A stretch of DNA of 46,149 bases from Candidatus Sulfotelmatobacter sp. (GTDB lineage: Bacteria > Eisenbacteria > RBG-16-71-46), in the NCBI GenBank assembly GCA_035498555.1, contig DATKAB010000140.1, positions 1 through 46,149 on the forward strand, given 5' to 3'. This document shows positions 34,559 to 44,008 of the stretch, one piece after another (positions within the stretch are counted from its first letter, which is position 1; each line of letters opens with the position of its first letter). The notes below the pieces were generated by a model that was not told the DNA's origin, did not search any database, and saw only the letters and a program-made list of their open reading frames with translations. Position numbers and translations under genes: made by a program.

Positions 34559-35893
34559 ATGGACGTGGCATCGCGCCATCACACCAGTTCGCCTGTTCCC
34601 GTCGCGGCTGACGCCGCCCAGGAGTCCACTCCCAAGCCCATGGATGCGCTGATCATTCGCGGCGGCAATCCGCTGTCGGGCCGCGTCGAGGTGAGCGGCG
34701 CCAAGAACGCGGCGCTGCCGGTGATGTGCGCCACGCTGCTGGCGCCTGGCGTCCACACGCTGCGCAACGTGCCGCAGCTCTCGGACACGCGCACCATGGC
34801 CAAGGTGCTGGAACAGCTCGGGGCACGCGTCGAATTCCGCGGGCACGCCTGCAAGATCGACACCTCGCGCATCCAGTCGCTGGAAGCCCCTTACGAGCTG
34901 GTGCGCACCATGCGCGCCAGCATCTACGTGCTAGGGCCGCTGCTGGCGCGCTTCGGGGGCGCCCGCGTATCGCTCCCCGGCGGCTGCGCGTGGGGCCCGC
35001 GTCCCGTCAATCTGCACATCGAGGGCTTGAACGCGATGAACGCCAGGCTCGAGATCGAGCACGGCTACATCGTGGGTCGCGACGTCCACCTGAAGGGCAC
35101 GCACTTCCACTTCGACACGGTTTCGGTGGGCGCCACCGCGCAGTTGATGATGGCGGCCACGCTGGCCGAAGGCGAAACCGTGCTCGACAACGTGGCGCTC
35201 GAGCCCGACATCACCGTGCTCGGCAGGGTGCTGGTGGAGTGCGGCGCGAAGATCGAGGGCCTCGGCACCCGGCGCGTCACGATCCACGGCGTCAAGCAGC
35301 TGCGACCGATCGACACCACCATCATTCCCGATCGCATCGAGGCGGCCACGCTGATGGCGACCGTCGCGATTGCCGGCGGCCGCGTGACGCTCGAGCGCTG
35401 CGAGGCCGGCCACATGGCGGCCGCGATCCACGCGCTCGAACAGTGCGGCTGTGAAATCCTGCCCGGGAACGGCGAGGTCACGATCATCGGCCCGAGCCGC
35501 CCGCGCGCCACCGACATCGTCACCGATCCCTATCCCGGCTTTCCGACCGACATGCAGGCGCAGATGATGGCGGTCGCATCGATCGCCGACGGCGTCTCGC
35601 ACATCACCGATACCGTCTATCTCGACCGCTTCACGCACGTCCCCGAGCTGATGCGGCTCGGCGCGAAGATCGAGCTGAATGGCAACGCCGCGGTCATCAC
35701 CGGCGTGGAGAAGCTGCAGGGGGCGCCGGTGATGGCCACCGACATCCGCGCCAGCGCCGCTCTGGTGTTGGCGGCGCTGGTCGCCGAGGGGGAGACGCAC
35801 ATCTCGCGCATCTACCACCTCGATCGCGGCTACGAGGGGCTCGAGCAGAAGCTGGCCAGGCTCGGCGCCGACATCCAGCGCATCAAAGAGTGA
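34559..35893 (+). CDS. murA: UDP-N-acetylglucosamine 1-carboxyvinyltransferase
   Basis: A 444-residue enzyme catalysing the first committed step of peptidoglycan synthesis (enolpyruvyl transfer from PEP to UDP-GlcNAc). It has the UDP-GlcNAc-binding GGNPLSGRVEVSGAKNAALP, catalytic loop LPGGCAWGPRPVNLHIEGL with Cys143, the residue alkylated by fosfomycin, and the YPGFPTDMQAQMMA motif. The ATG at 34559 has GGAG nine nt upstream and adds 27 Ser/Ala/Pro-rich residues before the usual MurA start; ATG at 34640 gives the standard N-terminus. Usual synteny with prfA-prmC is interrupted by two unrelated genes. Confidence 0.96.
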   Translation: MDVASRHHTSSPVPVAADAAQESTPKPMDALIIRGGNPLSGRVEVSGAKNAALPVMCATLLAPGVHTLRNVPQLSDTRTMAKVLEQLGARVEFRGHACKIDTSRIQSLEAPYELVRTMRASIYVLGPLLARFGGARVSLPGGCAWGPRPVNLHIEGLNAMNARLEIEHGYIVGRDVHLKGTHFHFDTVSVGATAQLMMAATLAEGETVLDNVALEPDITVLGRVLVECGAKIEGLGTRRVTIHGVKQLRPIDTTIIPDRIEAATLMATVAIAGGRVTLERCEAGHMAAAIHALEQCGCEILPGNGEVTIIGPSRPRATDIVTDPYPGFPTDMQAQMMAVASIADGVSHITDTVYLDRFTHVPELMRLGAKIELNGNAAVITGVEKLQGAPVMATDIRASAALVLAALVAEGETHISRIYHLDRGYEGLEQKLARLGADIQRIKE

Positions 35894-35921
35894 CGGGCGC
35901 CGCTCGTGTAGTCTGCGGGGC

Positions 35922-36548
35922 GTGACACGCCCGTCCTCGCGGCGCCCCAAGGTCTACGACCGCGCCTACTACGACCGCTGGTACCGCAATCCTCGCACGC
36001 GCATTCATCGGCGCGGGGCGGTCGAGCGCAAGGTCGCGCTCGCTTTGTCGGCAGCCGAATACCTGCTCGAGCGCCGCGTGGAAACCGTGCTCGACGTTGG
36101 CTGCGGCGAGGGCCCCTGGCAGCCGGTGCTCGCGCGCCTTCGGCCGCGGATCCGCTACGTCGGCGTCGATTCGAGCGAGTTCGCGGTGCGCCGCTGGGGA
36201 CGGACGCGTGGCCTGCGCCTCGGCACCTTCGGCCAGCTCGCCGATCTCGGTTTCAACGAAACCTACGATCTCATTGTCTGTTCGGATGTGCTTCACTACG
36301 TGCCGAGCGCCGAACTGCGTCCGGGTCTCGACGAATTGGGCCGCCTGCTCGGCGGGATCGCCTGGATCGAGGTGTTCACCTCGGCCGACCGCATCACGGG
36401 AGACTTTCGCGACATGAAGCGCCGATCGCCCGCGTTCTATTCGAGGCTGTTTCGCGAGGCCGGACTGGTGCCGTGCGGCCTCTACGCCTTCGTGCGCGAC
36501 GACGTGGCCGGGGCACTCACCGCGTTCGAGCGAGGGAGCGCGCGATGA
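35922..36548 (+). CDS. SAM-dependent methyltransferase
   Basis: A 208-residue protein. Motif I is VLDVGCGEGPWQPVLARL, followed by YVGVDSSEFAVRRW and DLIVCSDVLHYVP, giving a class I methyltransferase of unknown substrate. GTG at 35922 is preceded by TAGTCT ending seven nt upstream and no ribosome site, which suggests a leaderless start. The next gene overlaps its stop (ATGA), so the two form an operon. Confidence 0.83.
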   Translation: MTRPSSRRPKVYDRAYYDRWYRNPRTRIHRRGAVERKVALALSAAEYLLERRVETVLDVGCGEGPWQPVLARLRPRIRYVGVDSSEFAVRRWGRTRGLRLGTFGQLADLGFNETYDLIVCSDVLHYVPSAELRPGLDELGRLLGGIAWIEVFTSADRITGDFRDMKRRSPAFYSRLFREAGLVPCGLYAFVRDDVAGALTAFERGSAR

Positions 36549-37753
36549 TCGGCGCGGCGGTGGCGCTGGCCGTGGCGCTGACTGCGGCGCCGCCGTCGGC
36601 TGCGGCGCCGGCGTCTCTGCCGGCACTGGCGAAGCCGCACGGCGTGGGCAGCCCGGCGCGCGCCGGCGCGAGCGAGCCGCGACTCGCCGCCACCGCCGAC
36701 GGTGCGCTGCTCATGACCTGGCTCGAGCCGGCGGGGGGTGTCACCGCGTTGCGCGTCGCCTCGTTGCGCGAGAGCAAGTGGAGCGCGGCGGCCACGGTGG
36801 TGCAGAGCGACTCACTGGTTCAGAGCTGGCCCAATCTTGCCGGCGCGTGCGCCTTCGGCGCGCACGGCGTCGCCGTGGCCTGGCCGGAGCGCGCGGGGGC
36901 CACCGAACGGCTGCGCATCGCGCTCTCGAAGGACGGAGGAGCCACGTGGGGGAAGGCCGCGATCCTTCACGACGATCGCGAAGGCAGCACCCACGGGTTC
37001 GTGAGCCTGCTGCCACAGGGCGAAGGCGTGCGCGCGATCTGGCTCGACGGCCACAATCTCAAGGACGGGCTCGAGGAGGGCGCCGCGCCGATGACGCTGC
37101 ATTCACGCTTCATCGCGCCCACCGGAACGCTGGCGCTCGAGCAGGAGCTGGATGGCCGCGTTTGCGACTGCTGCTGGATTGGCGTTGCGCCGCTCGGTGA
37201 CGAACTGCTGGTCGCCTATCGCGATCGGAGCGACGACGAGATCCGCGACATCGCGGTCACGCGGCTCGAGTCGGGGCGCTGGCAGCCGCCCTACGGCCCG
37301 CGCTACGACGGCTGGAAGCTCAAGGGCTGCCCGGTCAACGGCCCGGCCATCGCGACGCGCGGCGATCGCGTGGCGGTCGCGTGGTACACCGCGGCGGCGG
37401 ATTCGCCGCGGGTGCTGACGGCGTTCTCGAACGATCGCGGCTGGACCTTTGGCGACGCCATCCGCGTCGACGACGGCCATCCGCTGGGTCGCGTCGGCCT
37501 GGCGCTGCTCGATGACGGCGGCGCCGCCGTGACCTGGCTCGAAGGCGATCGCTCGCGCTCGACGCTCCGCGTTCGCCGGCTGAAGCCCGGCGCGCGCTCC
37601 AGCACTTCGACCGAAATCGCCCGGTTCGACGGCCCGCACACGCCGGGCGTGCCGCAGCTCGCCCGCGATCGCGACCGGTTGCTGTTCGCCTGGACGCAGG
37701 CCGGGAAAGCGCAGGCGATCCAGGTGGCGTCGCTGCCGGTTCCGCGCCCGTAG
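36545..37753 (+). CDS. Secreted sialidase-like (BNR) beta-propeller protein
   Basis: A 402-residue protein with a signal peptide (IGAAVALAVALTAAPPSAAA). The rest is a propeller with BNR-type repeats (SKDGGATWGKAAI, SNDRGWTFGDAIRVDDGHP). A conserved CxCC cluster (VCDCC, Cys207, Cys209, Cys210) is followed by YRDRSDDEIRDIAVTRLESG and KGCPVNGPAIATRGDRVAVA, a pattern shared with a group annotated as exo-alpha-sialidase-like whose activity is unproven. The Cys cluster with the Cys in CPVNGP could bind a metal or form disulphides. Coupled to the methyltransferase gene. Confidence 0.8.
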   Translation: MIGAAVALAVALTAAPPSAAAPASLPALAKPHGVGSPARAGASEPRLAATADGALLMTWLEPAGGVTALRVASLRESKWSAAATVVQSDSLVQSWPNLAGACAFGAHGVAVAWPERAGATERLRIALSKDGGATWGKAAILHDDREGSTHGFVSLLPQGEGVRAIWLDGHNLKDGLEEGAAPMTLHSRFIAPTGTLALEQELDGRVCDCCWIGVAPLGDELLVAYRDRSDDEIRDIAVTRLESGRWQPPYGPRYDGWKLKGCPVNGPAIATRGDRVAVAWYTAAADSPRVLTAFSNDRGWTFGDAIRVDDGHPLGRVGLALLDDGGAAVTWLEGDRSRSTLRVRRLKPGARSSTSTEIARFDGPHTPGVPQLARDRDRLLFAWTQAGKAQAIQVASLPVPRP

Positions 37754-37778
37754 CGCATCCGAGAGATCTCGAACCGCC

Positions 37779-37821
37779 TTGCGCCGGTCTCGGCGCGCTG
37801 ATATATTAACCACATGGTTAA
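37779..37821 (+). promoter_or_regulatory. Promoter and ArsR-family operator over the start codon
   Basis: TTGCGC (37779-37784) and TATATT (37802-37807) are 17 nt apart. TTAACCA (37806-37812) and TGGTTAA (37815-37821) form a perfect inverted repeat with a two-nt spacer that overlaps the -10 box and includes the ATG. Transcription would begin at or next to the A of the start codon. Confidence 0.65.
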
Positions 37822-38263
37822 CTATTTGGAGGCCGAGCTCGACGCGATCTTCGGCGCGCTCGCGCACCCCATCCGGCGCGCGATGCTCTCGCGCCTCAGC
37901 CACGGCGGGGCCACCGTAGGCGAGCTGGCGGCGCCCTTCCAGCTCTCGGCGCCGGCGATCTCGCGCCACCTGCGCGTGCTCGAATCCGCCGGGCTGCTCG
38001 AGCGCCGCATCGATGGCCGCATTCATCGCATCGGGCTCTCGCCGGCGCCGCTGCGCGAGGCCATGGCGTGGCTCGAGGAGCACCGGCGCTTCTGGGAGCC
38101 GCGCCTCGATCGACTGGTTCAATACCTCGAATCATCCACCGCAAAGGAGGAGTCGTCATGGCATCGCAAGAACTCGGCGCGGACGTCACGCTTCGTCTCG
38201 AACGCACGATCGCGGCGCCGCCCGCGAGGATCTACGCGGCGTGGACGCAAGCGGAAGAGCTGA
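37814..38263 (+). CDS. ArsR-family regulator of the AHSA1/DinB cluster
   Basis: A 149-residue winged-helix protein: YLEAELDAIFGALAHPIRRA, then GATVGELAAPFQLSAPAISR and HLRVLESAGLLERRIDGRIH. No metal-binding Cys is present, in keeping with the ArsR subgroup that regulates AHSA1/SRPBCC genes. The fold ends near residue 112 (WEPRLDRLVQYLE). The remaining 35 or so residues are Arg/Lys/Ser-rich and are encoded in another frame of the following gene, giving a 106-nt overlap. An inverted repeat spans its start codon, implying autorepression. No ribosome site is present. Confidence 0.85.
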   Translation: MVNYLEAELDAIFGALAHPIRRAMLSRLSHGGATVGELAAPFQLSAPAISRHLRVLESAGLLERRIDGRIHRIGLSPAPLREAMAWLEEHRRFWEPRLDRLVQYLESSTAKEESSWHRKNSARTSRFVSNARSRRRPRGSTRRGRKRKS

Positions 38264-38613
38264 CGCGCTGGTTCGCGCCCAGCAACGAATTCAAGACGGT
38301 GGTGACGGCGCTCGACACGCGAGTCGGCGGCCGCTACCGGATCGAAATGCATCGTCCCGACGGAAAGATCTCGATCGCGATTGGACAATTCCGTGAACTT
38401 AATCCCCCGAATCGTCTGGTCTTCACCTGGAAGTGGGAGGAGAATCCCGACATGCCGGATTCAATCGTGACCGTGACGATCTCGCCGGAAGGAAAGGGTT
38501 CGCGGCTGGTGCTCGTGCACGAAAAGCTGGCCGACGCGAAGTCGCGCGAGGGTCACAATCAGGGCTGGATCGGCTGCCTCGGCAGGCTCGAGGTCTTGTT
38601 CCAATTCGCGTGA
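38158..38613 (+). CDS. AHSA1/SRPBCC-domain protein
   Basis: A 151-residue START-like protein: VTLRLERTIAAPPARIYAAW, TQAEELTRWFAP, GGRYRIEMHRPDGK, PNRLVFTWKWEE, then VTVTISPEGKGSRLVLVHEK and EGHNQGWIGCLGRLE. Such proteins bind hydrophobic ligands; many sit beside an ArsR regulator and a DinB gene, as here. The ATG at 38158 has an almost perfect AAAGGAGG about eight nt upstream. Because it lies inside the 3' end of the regulator gene, its translation may depend on that gene. Confidence 0.9.
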   Translation: MASQELGADVTLRLERTIAAPPARIYAAWTQAEELTRWFAPSNEFKTVVTALDTRVGGRYRIEMHRPDGKISIAIGQFRELNPPNRLVFTWKWEENPDMPDSIVTVTISPEGKGSRLVLVHEKLADAKSREGHNQGWIGCLGRLEVLFQFA

Positions 38614-38659
38614 GCGGAAGAGTGGGACGCGAGAAATCGCGGCAATCGAGGGGGATGCG

Positions 38660-39160
38660 ATGGCTCAACAGACGATGACCGAAAAGGACATGTTCCTGCA
38701 GAACTTCGAGCGGGAGTACCAGACCACGCTCAAGGTGCTGCGCGCCTTCCCGCAGGGAAAGGGAGAGCTCAAGGCCGCGCCGAACATGAGGACCGCGCGG
38801 GAGCTCGCGTGGATGCTGGCGATCAACCAGATGGTTCCGGCCGCGGTGATCACCGGCGCGCTCGACCCATCGGCGTTTCCGCCGCCGCCGGCGACACTGG
38901 ATCAGGTGATCGCGGGCTTCGAGAAGGCCCATCACGACGTCATGCCGAAGCTCAAGGCGATGACCGAGGCGGATTGGAACGCGATGATCAAGATGCCGGT
39001 CGGGCCGAAGCAGATGGCCGACATGCGCAAGGGCGACGCGCAGTGGTTCTTCTTGAGCGACACCGTGCACCATCGCGGGCAGTTCAGCGTGTACATGCGC
39101 ATTGCGGGCGGCAGGCTGCCGAGCATCTACGGCCCCACCGCCGACGAGCCGTGGTGGTGA
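38660..39160 (+). CDS. DinB-family protein
   Basis: A 166-residue four-helix-bundle protein. The C-terminal motif TVHHRGQFSVYMRIAGG is the DinB signature with two metal-binding His positions. The usual first His, in the helix around RTARELAWMLAINQM, is not obvious, so metal binding may be altered. DinB-like proteins act as thiol-dependent transferases or hydrolases in several pathways; the role here is unknown. It follows the AHSA1 gene by 46 nt and is likely in the same unit. Confidence 0.85.
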   Translation: MAQQTMTEKDMFLQNFEREYQTTLKVLRAFPQGKGELKAAPNMRTARELAWMLAINQMVPAAVITGALDPSAFPPPPATLDQVIAGFEKAHHDVMPKLKAMTEADWNAMIKMPVGPKQMADMRKGDAQWFFLSDTVHHRGQFSVYMRIAGGRLPSIYGPTADEPWW

Positions 39161-39207
39161 TCGCGCAATAGCAGGTCGTCGCCGAACGATTCGCCGGCTC
39201 GGGTAGA

Positions 39208-41157
39208 ATGAGCGCGATCATGAGCGCGCAATCCGGGCCGGCGAGTTCGCTTTCGGCACCACGTCTGGCGGTGGTGGGCACCGCCGGGCACATCGATCAC
39301 GGCAAGACCGCGCTGGTGCGGCGGCTGACCGGCGTGGACACCGACCGGTTGCCGGAAGAGAAGCAGCGCGGCATCTCGATCGACCTCGGCTTCGCGCCGC
39401 TCGTCACTCCCGGCGGCGTGCACGTCGGCATCGTCGACGTGCCGGGACACGAGCGCTTCGTCAAGAACATGCTGGCCGGGGTCGGCGGCATCGATCTGGT
39501 GCTGCTGGTGATCGCCGCCGACGAAGGCGTGATGCCGCAGACGCGCGAGCACCTGGCGATCGTCAAGCTGCTCGGCATCTCGCGCGGCATCGTGGTGCTC
39601 ACCAAGCGCGACCTGGTCGAGGCCGACTGGCTGGAGATGGTGAAGCGCGACGTGCGTGCGCTGCTCGCCGGCACCGCGCTCTCCTCGGCGCCGATGATCG
39701 AGTTCTCGGCGGTGACCGGCGCCGGCACCGCGGAGCTGCTCGCCGAGCTCGATCGCCAGCTCGGGTCGCTCGGCAATCGCGCCGCCCATGAGCCGGCGCG
39801 ACTGCCGGTGGATCGCGTGTTCACCGTCGAGGGCTTCGGCACGGTGGTGACCGGCACGCTGTGGCGCGGGCGCGTCGCCACCGGCGATCTGCTGCAACTG
39901 CTGCCGGCCGATCTCGAACTGCGCGTGCGCCGCGTCCAGGTACACGGGCAGACCGTGGACGCCGCATTGGCCGGCCAGCGCACCGCGATCTCGCTCGCCG
40001 GCATCGAGCGCTCGGCGATCCAGCGCGGCGACTGGCTCGTGGCGCCGGGATCGCTACGGGCGGCGAGCATGCTCGACGTGCGGTTCGAAACCCTGAGCGA
40101 TCTGCCCAGGCCGTGGCCCGGCAACAGCCGGGTGCGGTTTCATCTCGGCGCGAGCGAGATCATCGGGCGCCCGGTGTTGCTCGAAGGGAGCGAGCTCGCG
40201 CCCGGCCAAAGCGCGCTCGCGCAATTGCGACTCGAGCGGCCGACCGTGGCGGCGCGCGGCGATCGCTTCGTGATCCGCTCGTATTCGCCCTCGCGCACCG
40301 TGGGCGGCGGCGTGGTGATCGAGCCGGTGGCCGAGAAACGCCGCCGCCACGCGGCGGGGATCGAGCAGCTCGCGGTTCACGAGAGCGGTTCGCTGGAAGC
40401 ACGCCTGATCGAGAAGCTCGCGACCTTTGCGAAACCCACGCCGACCGCGGTGCTGGCCCAAGCGGTGGGCGAGAGCGAGGCGAGCGTGGGGGCGGCGCTG
40501 GCCGCGCTCGCGCGCGCCGGCGAGATCGCCGCATCGGGCGAGGGGCGCTGGCTGTCGGGGGCGCGATGGGACGCCGCGCGTGAGACGATTGCCGGGACGG
40601 TGGCCAGGTACGTGGCCGATCATCCCGCGCGCTTCGGGGTGATGAAAGGCGAGCTCAAGCGCGACCTGCGCGCCACCATGGACGCCGCGCTGTTCGATGC
40701 TGCGTTCGATGCGCTGGTCGCCGAGCGCGTGCTCGAGCAGCGCGGCGAGCACGTGCGGCCGGCCGGTGCGCCCTGGTCGCCGCCCGCCGAGACGCTCGCG
40801 GCGCTCGAGCGAGTCGAAGCCGAGCTCGATGCGGCTGGCTATCTCGTGCCCGAAGCTCCGGTTTGGCAGGCGAAGCTGGGCGCGTCGGCGGCCGAAGTGG
40901 TGGCGCTCGGCACGTTTCTCGGGCGACTCACGCGCGTCAGCCAGGAACTGACCTACACCGCGAAGCAGATGGAAGCGCTGCGCGCGAAGCTGGCCGAGCA
41001 CTTCGCGCGCAAGCCGTCGCTCACCGTGGCCGACTTTCGCGATCTCACCGGCGCTTCACGAAAATTCGCGGTGCCCTTGCTCGAGCATGCCGATCGCCTC
41101 GGCTGGACCATGCGCGTAGGGGATGAGCGGAAGGCAGGAGGGAGGCTGCCGGGGTGA
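39208..41157 (+). CDS. selB: Selenocysteine-specific elongation factor SelB
   Basis: A 649-residue protein. GTPase motifs: G1 GHIDHGKT, G3 [14 protein letters not shown]4 TKRD, with the SelB-like [10 protein letters not shown] switch I. EF-Tu-like beta domains follow ([18 protein letters not shown], then [17 protein letters not shown]), then the C-terminal winged-helix domains that bind the SECIS hairpin (from about 390). The protein delivers selenocysteyl-tRNA to in-frame UGA codons. ATG codons at 39208 and 39220 are both possible; TAGAAT at 39204-39209 could be a -10 box for the second. No selA, selC or selenoprotein gene was seen in the window. Confidence 0.95.
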   Translation: MSAIMSAQSGPASSLSAPRLAVVGTAGHIDHGKTALVRRLTGVDTDRLPEEKQRGISIDLGFAPLVTPGGVHVGIVDVPGHERFVKNMLAGVGGIDLVLLVIAADEGVMPQTREHLAIVKLLGISRGIVVLTKRDLVEADWLEMVKRDVRALLAGTALSSAPMIEFSAVTGAGTAELLAELDRQLGSLGNRAAHEPARLPVDRVFTVEGFGTVVTGTLWRGRVATGDLLQLLPADLELRVRRVQVHGQTVDAALAGQRTAISLAGIERSAIQRGDWLVAPGSLRAASMLDVRFETLSDLPRPWPGNSRVRFHLGASEIIGRPVLLEGSELAPGQSALAQLRLERPTVAARGDRFVIRSYSPSRTVGGGVVIEPVAEKRRRHAAGIEQLAVHESGSLEARLIEKLATFAKPTPTAVLAQAVGESEASVGAALAALARAGEIAASGEGRWLSGARWDAARETIAGTVARYVADHPARFGVMKGELKRDLRATMDAALFDAAFDALVAERVLEQRGEHVRPAGAPWSPPAETLAALERVEAELDAAGYLVPEAPVWQAKLGASAAEVVALGTFLGRLTRVSQELTYTAKQMEALRAKLAEHFARKPSLTVADFRDLTGASRKFAVPLLEHADRLGWTMRVGDERKAGGRLPG

Positions 41158-41203
41158 GCGGGGGCCGAACGGCTCGATTAGCGCGAGCGCGCTTCCGAGA
41201 CTC

Positions 41204-43873
41204 CTACTTCGCGCCCTTGTCACCTCGCCAGTTGACCATCACCGTCATCGGCGTCTCGTTCTCGCCATAGGGGACGAGGAAGAGGAACTTCTTGCCATCG
41301 GCCGACGGGCAGTAGACGTTGCGCCGCAGGCCGGGCTCGGTCTGGATCCGGAACAGCGGCTGCGGCGTGCCGGGGTTGAAGGCCGCGCCGGTCGCGACCG
41401 GCACCGACATGAATTTCGCGTCGGGGCTCAGGTAGAAGAGCTCCTTGCCGTCGCGGCTCCAGCCCGGCTCGATGCCGCCGCGCGTCGAAATCTGCCATTT
41501 GCCGGAGCTGATCGGGAACGAAGTGACGTAGATCTCGTTGATGCCCGATTCGTCGGACTGATAGGCGAGCCAGTGCCCGTCGGGAGAGAGGCGCGCGCGC
41601 GTCTCGTTGAACCTCGACCCGAGCACGATCGTGGACTTGCGATTGTCGAGATCGAGCGCAAGAACGTCGCTGAGGTTCGAGCCGAAGTTCGAATAGAGCA
41701 GGTAGCGCCCGTCGTGCGACCAGTCCAGAAGGATGCTGTTCGTGCCCCCGTCGGCCACCGTCTCCTCGGATCCCGCGCCGTTCGCGGTCTTGACCCAGAT
41801 GGCCTCCTTGCCGCCGCGGACTCCGCTCCACGCGATCTTCGAACCGTCGGGCGACCAGACCGGGTTGCTGTCGTCGCCCGGATCGAACGTGAAGCGCGTC
41901 GTGGTCCCGCGAGCCGGCTCGATCACCCAGACGTCGATGTTCGAACCGTCGCCGTCGCGACGGCGGATGGCGATCTTCGTGCCGTCCGGCGACAGCGCGG
42001 GAGCGCGGTAGTCGGCGGCCGCGGCGACCTCGGAGAGCTCGCGACCGCCGCGGTCGATCCAGATCAGACGACTCAAGCTGCCACCGGTGGCGCGATAGAC
42101 GAGGATGCCGTTGCCCGAAACCGTGAAGTTCGCCGCGCCGTTTCCGCCGACCGGGAGGTTCTCCGCGACGGGAAACGGCTCGCCGACGAGCTTGAGGCCG
42201 CCGACGTCGAACTTCTGGGCGAGCAGCGTGCGATCGCGCGCGAGCAGTACGTAGCCGTCGGGCGAATATTCGATCCGCGATCCCTCGATCGCGAGCTCCT
42301 TGCCCTTGATTGAGCCAAGCGTGCCGGCGAAGGTCTTCGAAAGTCCGGTGTTGCCGACACCCGAGTAGAGAAAGTGTTTGCCGTCGGGCAGGAAGGCCGG
42401 CCAGCCCACCTGCTTCACGCTGTCCCCCGGGATCGCGACTGCTTTGATGCCGCCGCCCGCGTTCACCCGGTAGATTGGATCCGCGCCCTGGCCGTCGAAG
42501 AGAATGACGTCGCTCCTGCTCCATGACCCGTCGGAGCCGGTCGGCGCGTCGCAGATCACCTGCGGCGGCCCGCCGGCCACCGCGACCTTCTTCAGCTTGC
42601 CGTCCGCGACGAAAGCGAGGTACCGGCTGTCGGGCGACCAGAACGGCGCGCGCGAGCCCTCGGTGCCGGGCAGCGGATTCGCGACGAGGGAATTGAGCGG
42701 GCGGAGCCACACCAGGGTGCGGTTGAGCGAGTCCTGCCCGATGAACGCGATGATCTTCCCGTCGGGTGAGATCCTGGGCATGAACTGCGGCGTCACCGAC
42801 GGCGGGATCGGGATGGTGAAAACGAGCTGCTGCTTCGACGCGTCGCTTGTGCCGCCGAGCCCGCCGCGCCACGCGAAGAACGCGGCCGAGGCGATCGCGA
42901 GACCGGCCACCGCCCACGCGATCGGTTCGTTGCTGCGGCGCCGCCTGGGCAGCGGAGGCGTGGCGGCGCCCGGCTGCGAGCTCGACTGCGCGATCCAGCT
43001 CAGCTGCAGCTTGACGTCGTGCGCGGTCTGGATGCGCTCGTCGGGATCCTTGGCGAGACAGGAGCGAATCAGCGCGTCGAGCGCCGGCGGCGAGAGCGGC
43101 GCGGCGGTGGCGAGCGGCGGCGGCTCCGAGTGCATGATCGCGCCGATCAGGCTCGCCTGCGATTTTCCATCGAAGGCGCGGCGGCCTGACGCCATTTCGT
43201 AGAGCACGCAGCCCAGCGACCAGAGGTCGCTGCGGGCGTCGGCCTCTTTGCCCTCGAGCTGCTCGGGCGCCATGTAGAAATAGGTGCCGACCAGCGTGCC
43301 CTGCGCGGTGAGCGGCGAGACCTGCGTGGGCGACTGGCTGAGGTTGGCGACGCTCACGCCCGAGGCGCTTGGTGCTGCGACCGCGGCCCGGGCGAGCCCG
43401 AAATCCATGAGCTTCGCGCCGCTTCGCGTCAGCATGACGTTGCCCGGCTTGAAGTCGCGGTGAACGATGCCGGCGCGATGCGCGCGATCGAGCGCGTCGG
43501 CGATCTGGATGCCGAGCTTGAGCAGCTCCGGCGTGGGGAGCGGGCCGCGCTCGAGCCGCTTGGCGAGTGTTTCGCCGTCCACCAGCTCCATCACGAGGTA
43601 CTCGACGTCCGCCGACCCGGCTGTGCCGGGTGCCCGCCCGACATCGTGCAGCGTGCAGATGTGCGGGTGGTTGAGGCTCGAGATCGTGCGGGCCTCGCGC
43701 TCGAAGCGCGCGAGGATCTCGGGGTCGGCCATCAGGTGCTCGGGCAGCACTTTGATCGCCACCTCGCGGCCGAGCCGCGTGTCACGGGCGCGATAGACCT
43801 CGCCCATGCCGCCGGCCCCGAGCGGCGCGACGACTTCGTACGGACCCAGACGTGCCCCGGCGGAGAGGCGCAT
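41204..43873 (-). CDS. Serine/threonine protein kinase with C-terminal beta-propeller
   Basis: An 889-residue protein. Residues about 10-290 form a Hanks-type kinase: LGAGGMGEVYRA, Lys in VAIKVLPEH, HRDFKPGNVML, MDFGLARA, YMAPEQLEGK. A single membrane helix follows (about 317-336). The outer part is a WD40/TolB-like propeller with repeated blades ending in SPDG, WSPD or SHDG motifs (for example FTFDPGDDSNPVWSPDGSK). The propeller would lie outside the cytoplasm and could sense a ligand or bind a protein. This architecture is common in Acidobacteria and related phyla. It is convergent with selB and divergent from the lipoprotein gene. Confidence 0.93.
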   Translation of the reverse strand: MRLSAGARLGPYEVVAPLGAGGMGEVYRARDTRLGREVAIKVLPEHLMADPEILARFEREARTISSLNHPHICTLHDVGRAPGTAGSADVEYLVMELVDGETLAKRLERGPLPTPELLKLGIQIADALDRAHRAGIVHRDFKPGNVMLTRSGAKLMDFGLARAAVAAPSASGVSVANLSQSPTQVSPLTAQGTLVGTYFYMAPEQLEGKEADARSDLWSLGCVLYEMASGRRAFDGKSQASLIGAIMHSEPPPLATAAPLSPPALDALIRSCLAKDPDERIQTAHDVKLQLSWIAQSSSQPGAATPPLPRRRRSNEPIAWAVAGLAIASAAFFAWRGGLGGTSDASKQQLVFTIPIPPSVTPQFMPRISPDGKIIAFIGQDSLNRTLVWLRPLNSLVANPLPGTEGSRAPFWSPDSRYLAFVADGKLKKVAVAGGPPQVICDAPTGSDGSWSRSDVILFDGQGADPIYRVNAGGGIKAVAIPGDSVKQVGWPAFLPDGKHFLYSGVGNTGLSKTFAGTLGSIKGKELAIEGSRIEYSPDGYVLLARDRTLLAQKFDVGGLKLVGEPFPVAENLPVGGNGAANFTVSGNGILVYRATGGSLSRLIWIDRGGRELSEVAAAADYRAPALSPDGTKIAIRRRDGDGSNIDVWVIEPARGTTTRFTFDPGDDSNPVWSPDGSKIAWSGVRGGKEAIWVKTANGAGSEETVADGGTNSILLDWSHDGRYLLYSNFGSNLSDVLALDLDNRKSTIVLGSRFNETRARLSPDGHWLAYQSDESGINEIYVTSFPISSGKWQISTRGGIEPGWSRDGKELFYLSPDAKFMSVPVATGAAFNPGTPQPLFRIQTEPGLRRNVYCPSADGKKFLFLVPYGENETPMTVMVNWRGDKGAK

Positions 43874-44008
43874 TTCCGCAATCTAGGGGAAAGGCTGGCG
43901 GGTGGGAAGGCGGCCAGCGAGCGAGCCGGCCGCGGGAACAGCGTCAGGCTGCGGGCGGGCGACCGCATAGCATGCGCCAGAGCATGTTGCACCGGCGGGG
44001 GCGGACTC

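Noticed and set aside
41123-42313. Plus-strand frame opposite the 889-residue kinase
   Set aside because: Antisense to a conserved kinase-propeller gene, with no domain content or ribosome site.
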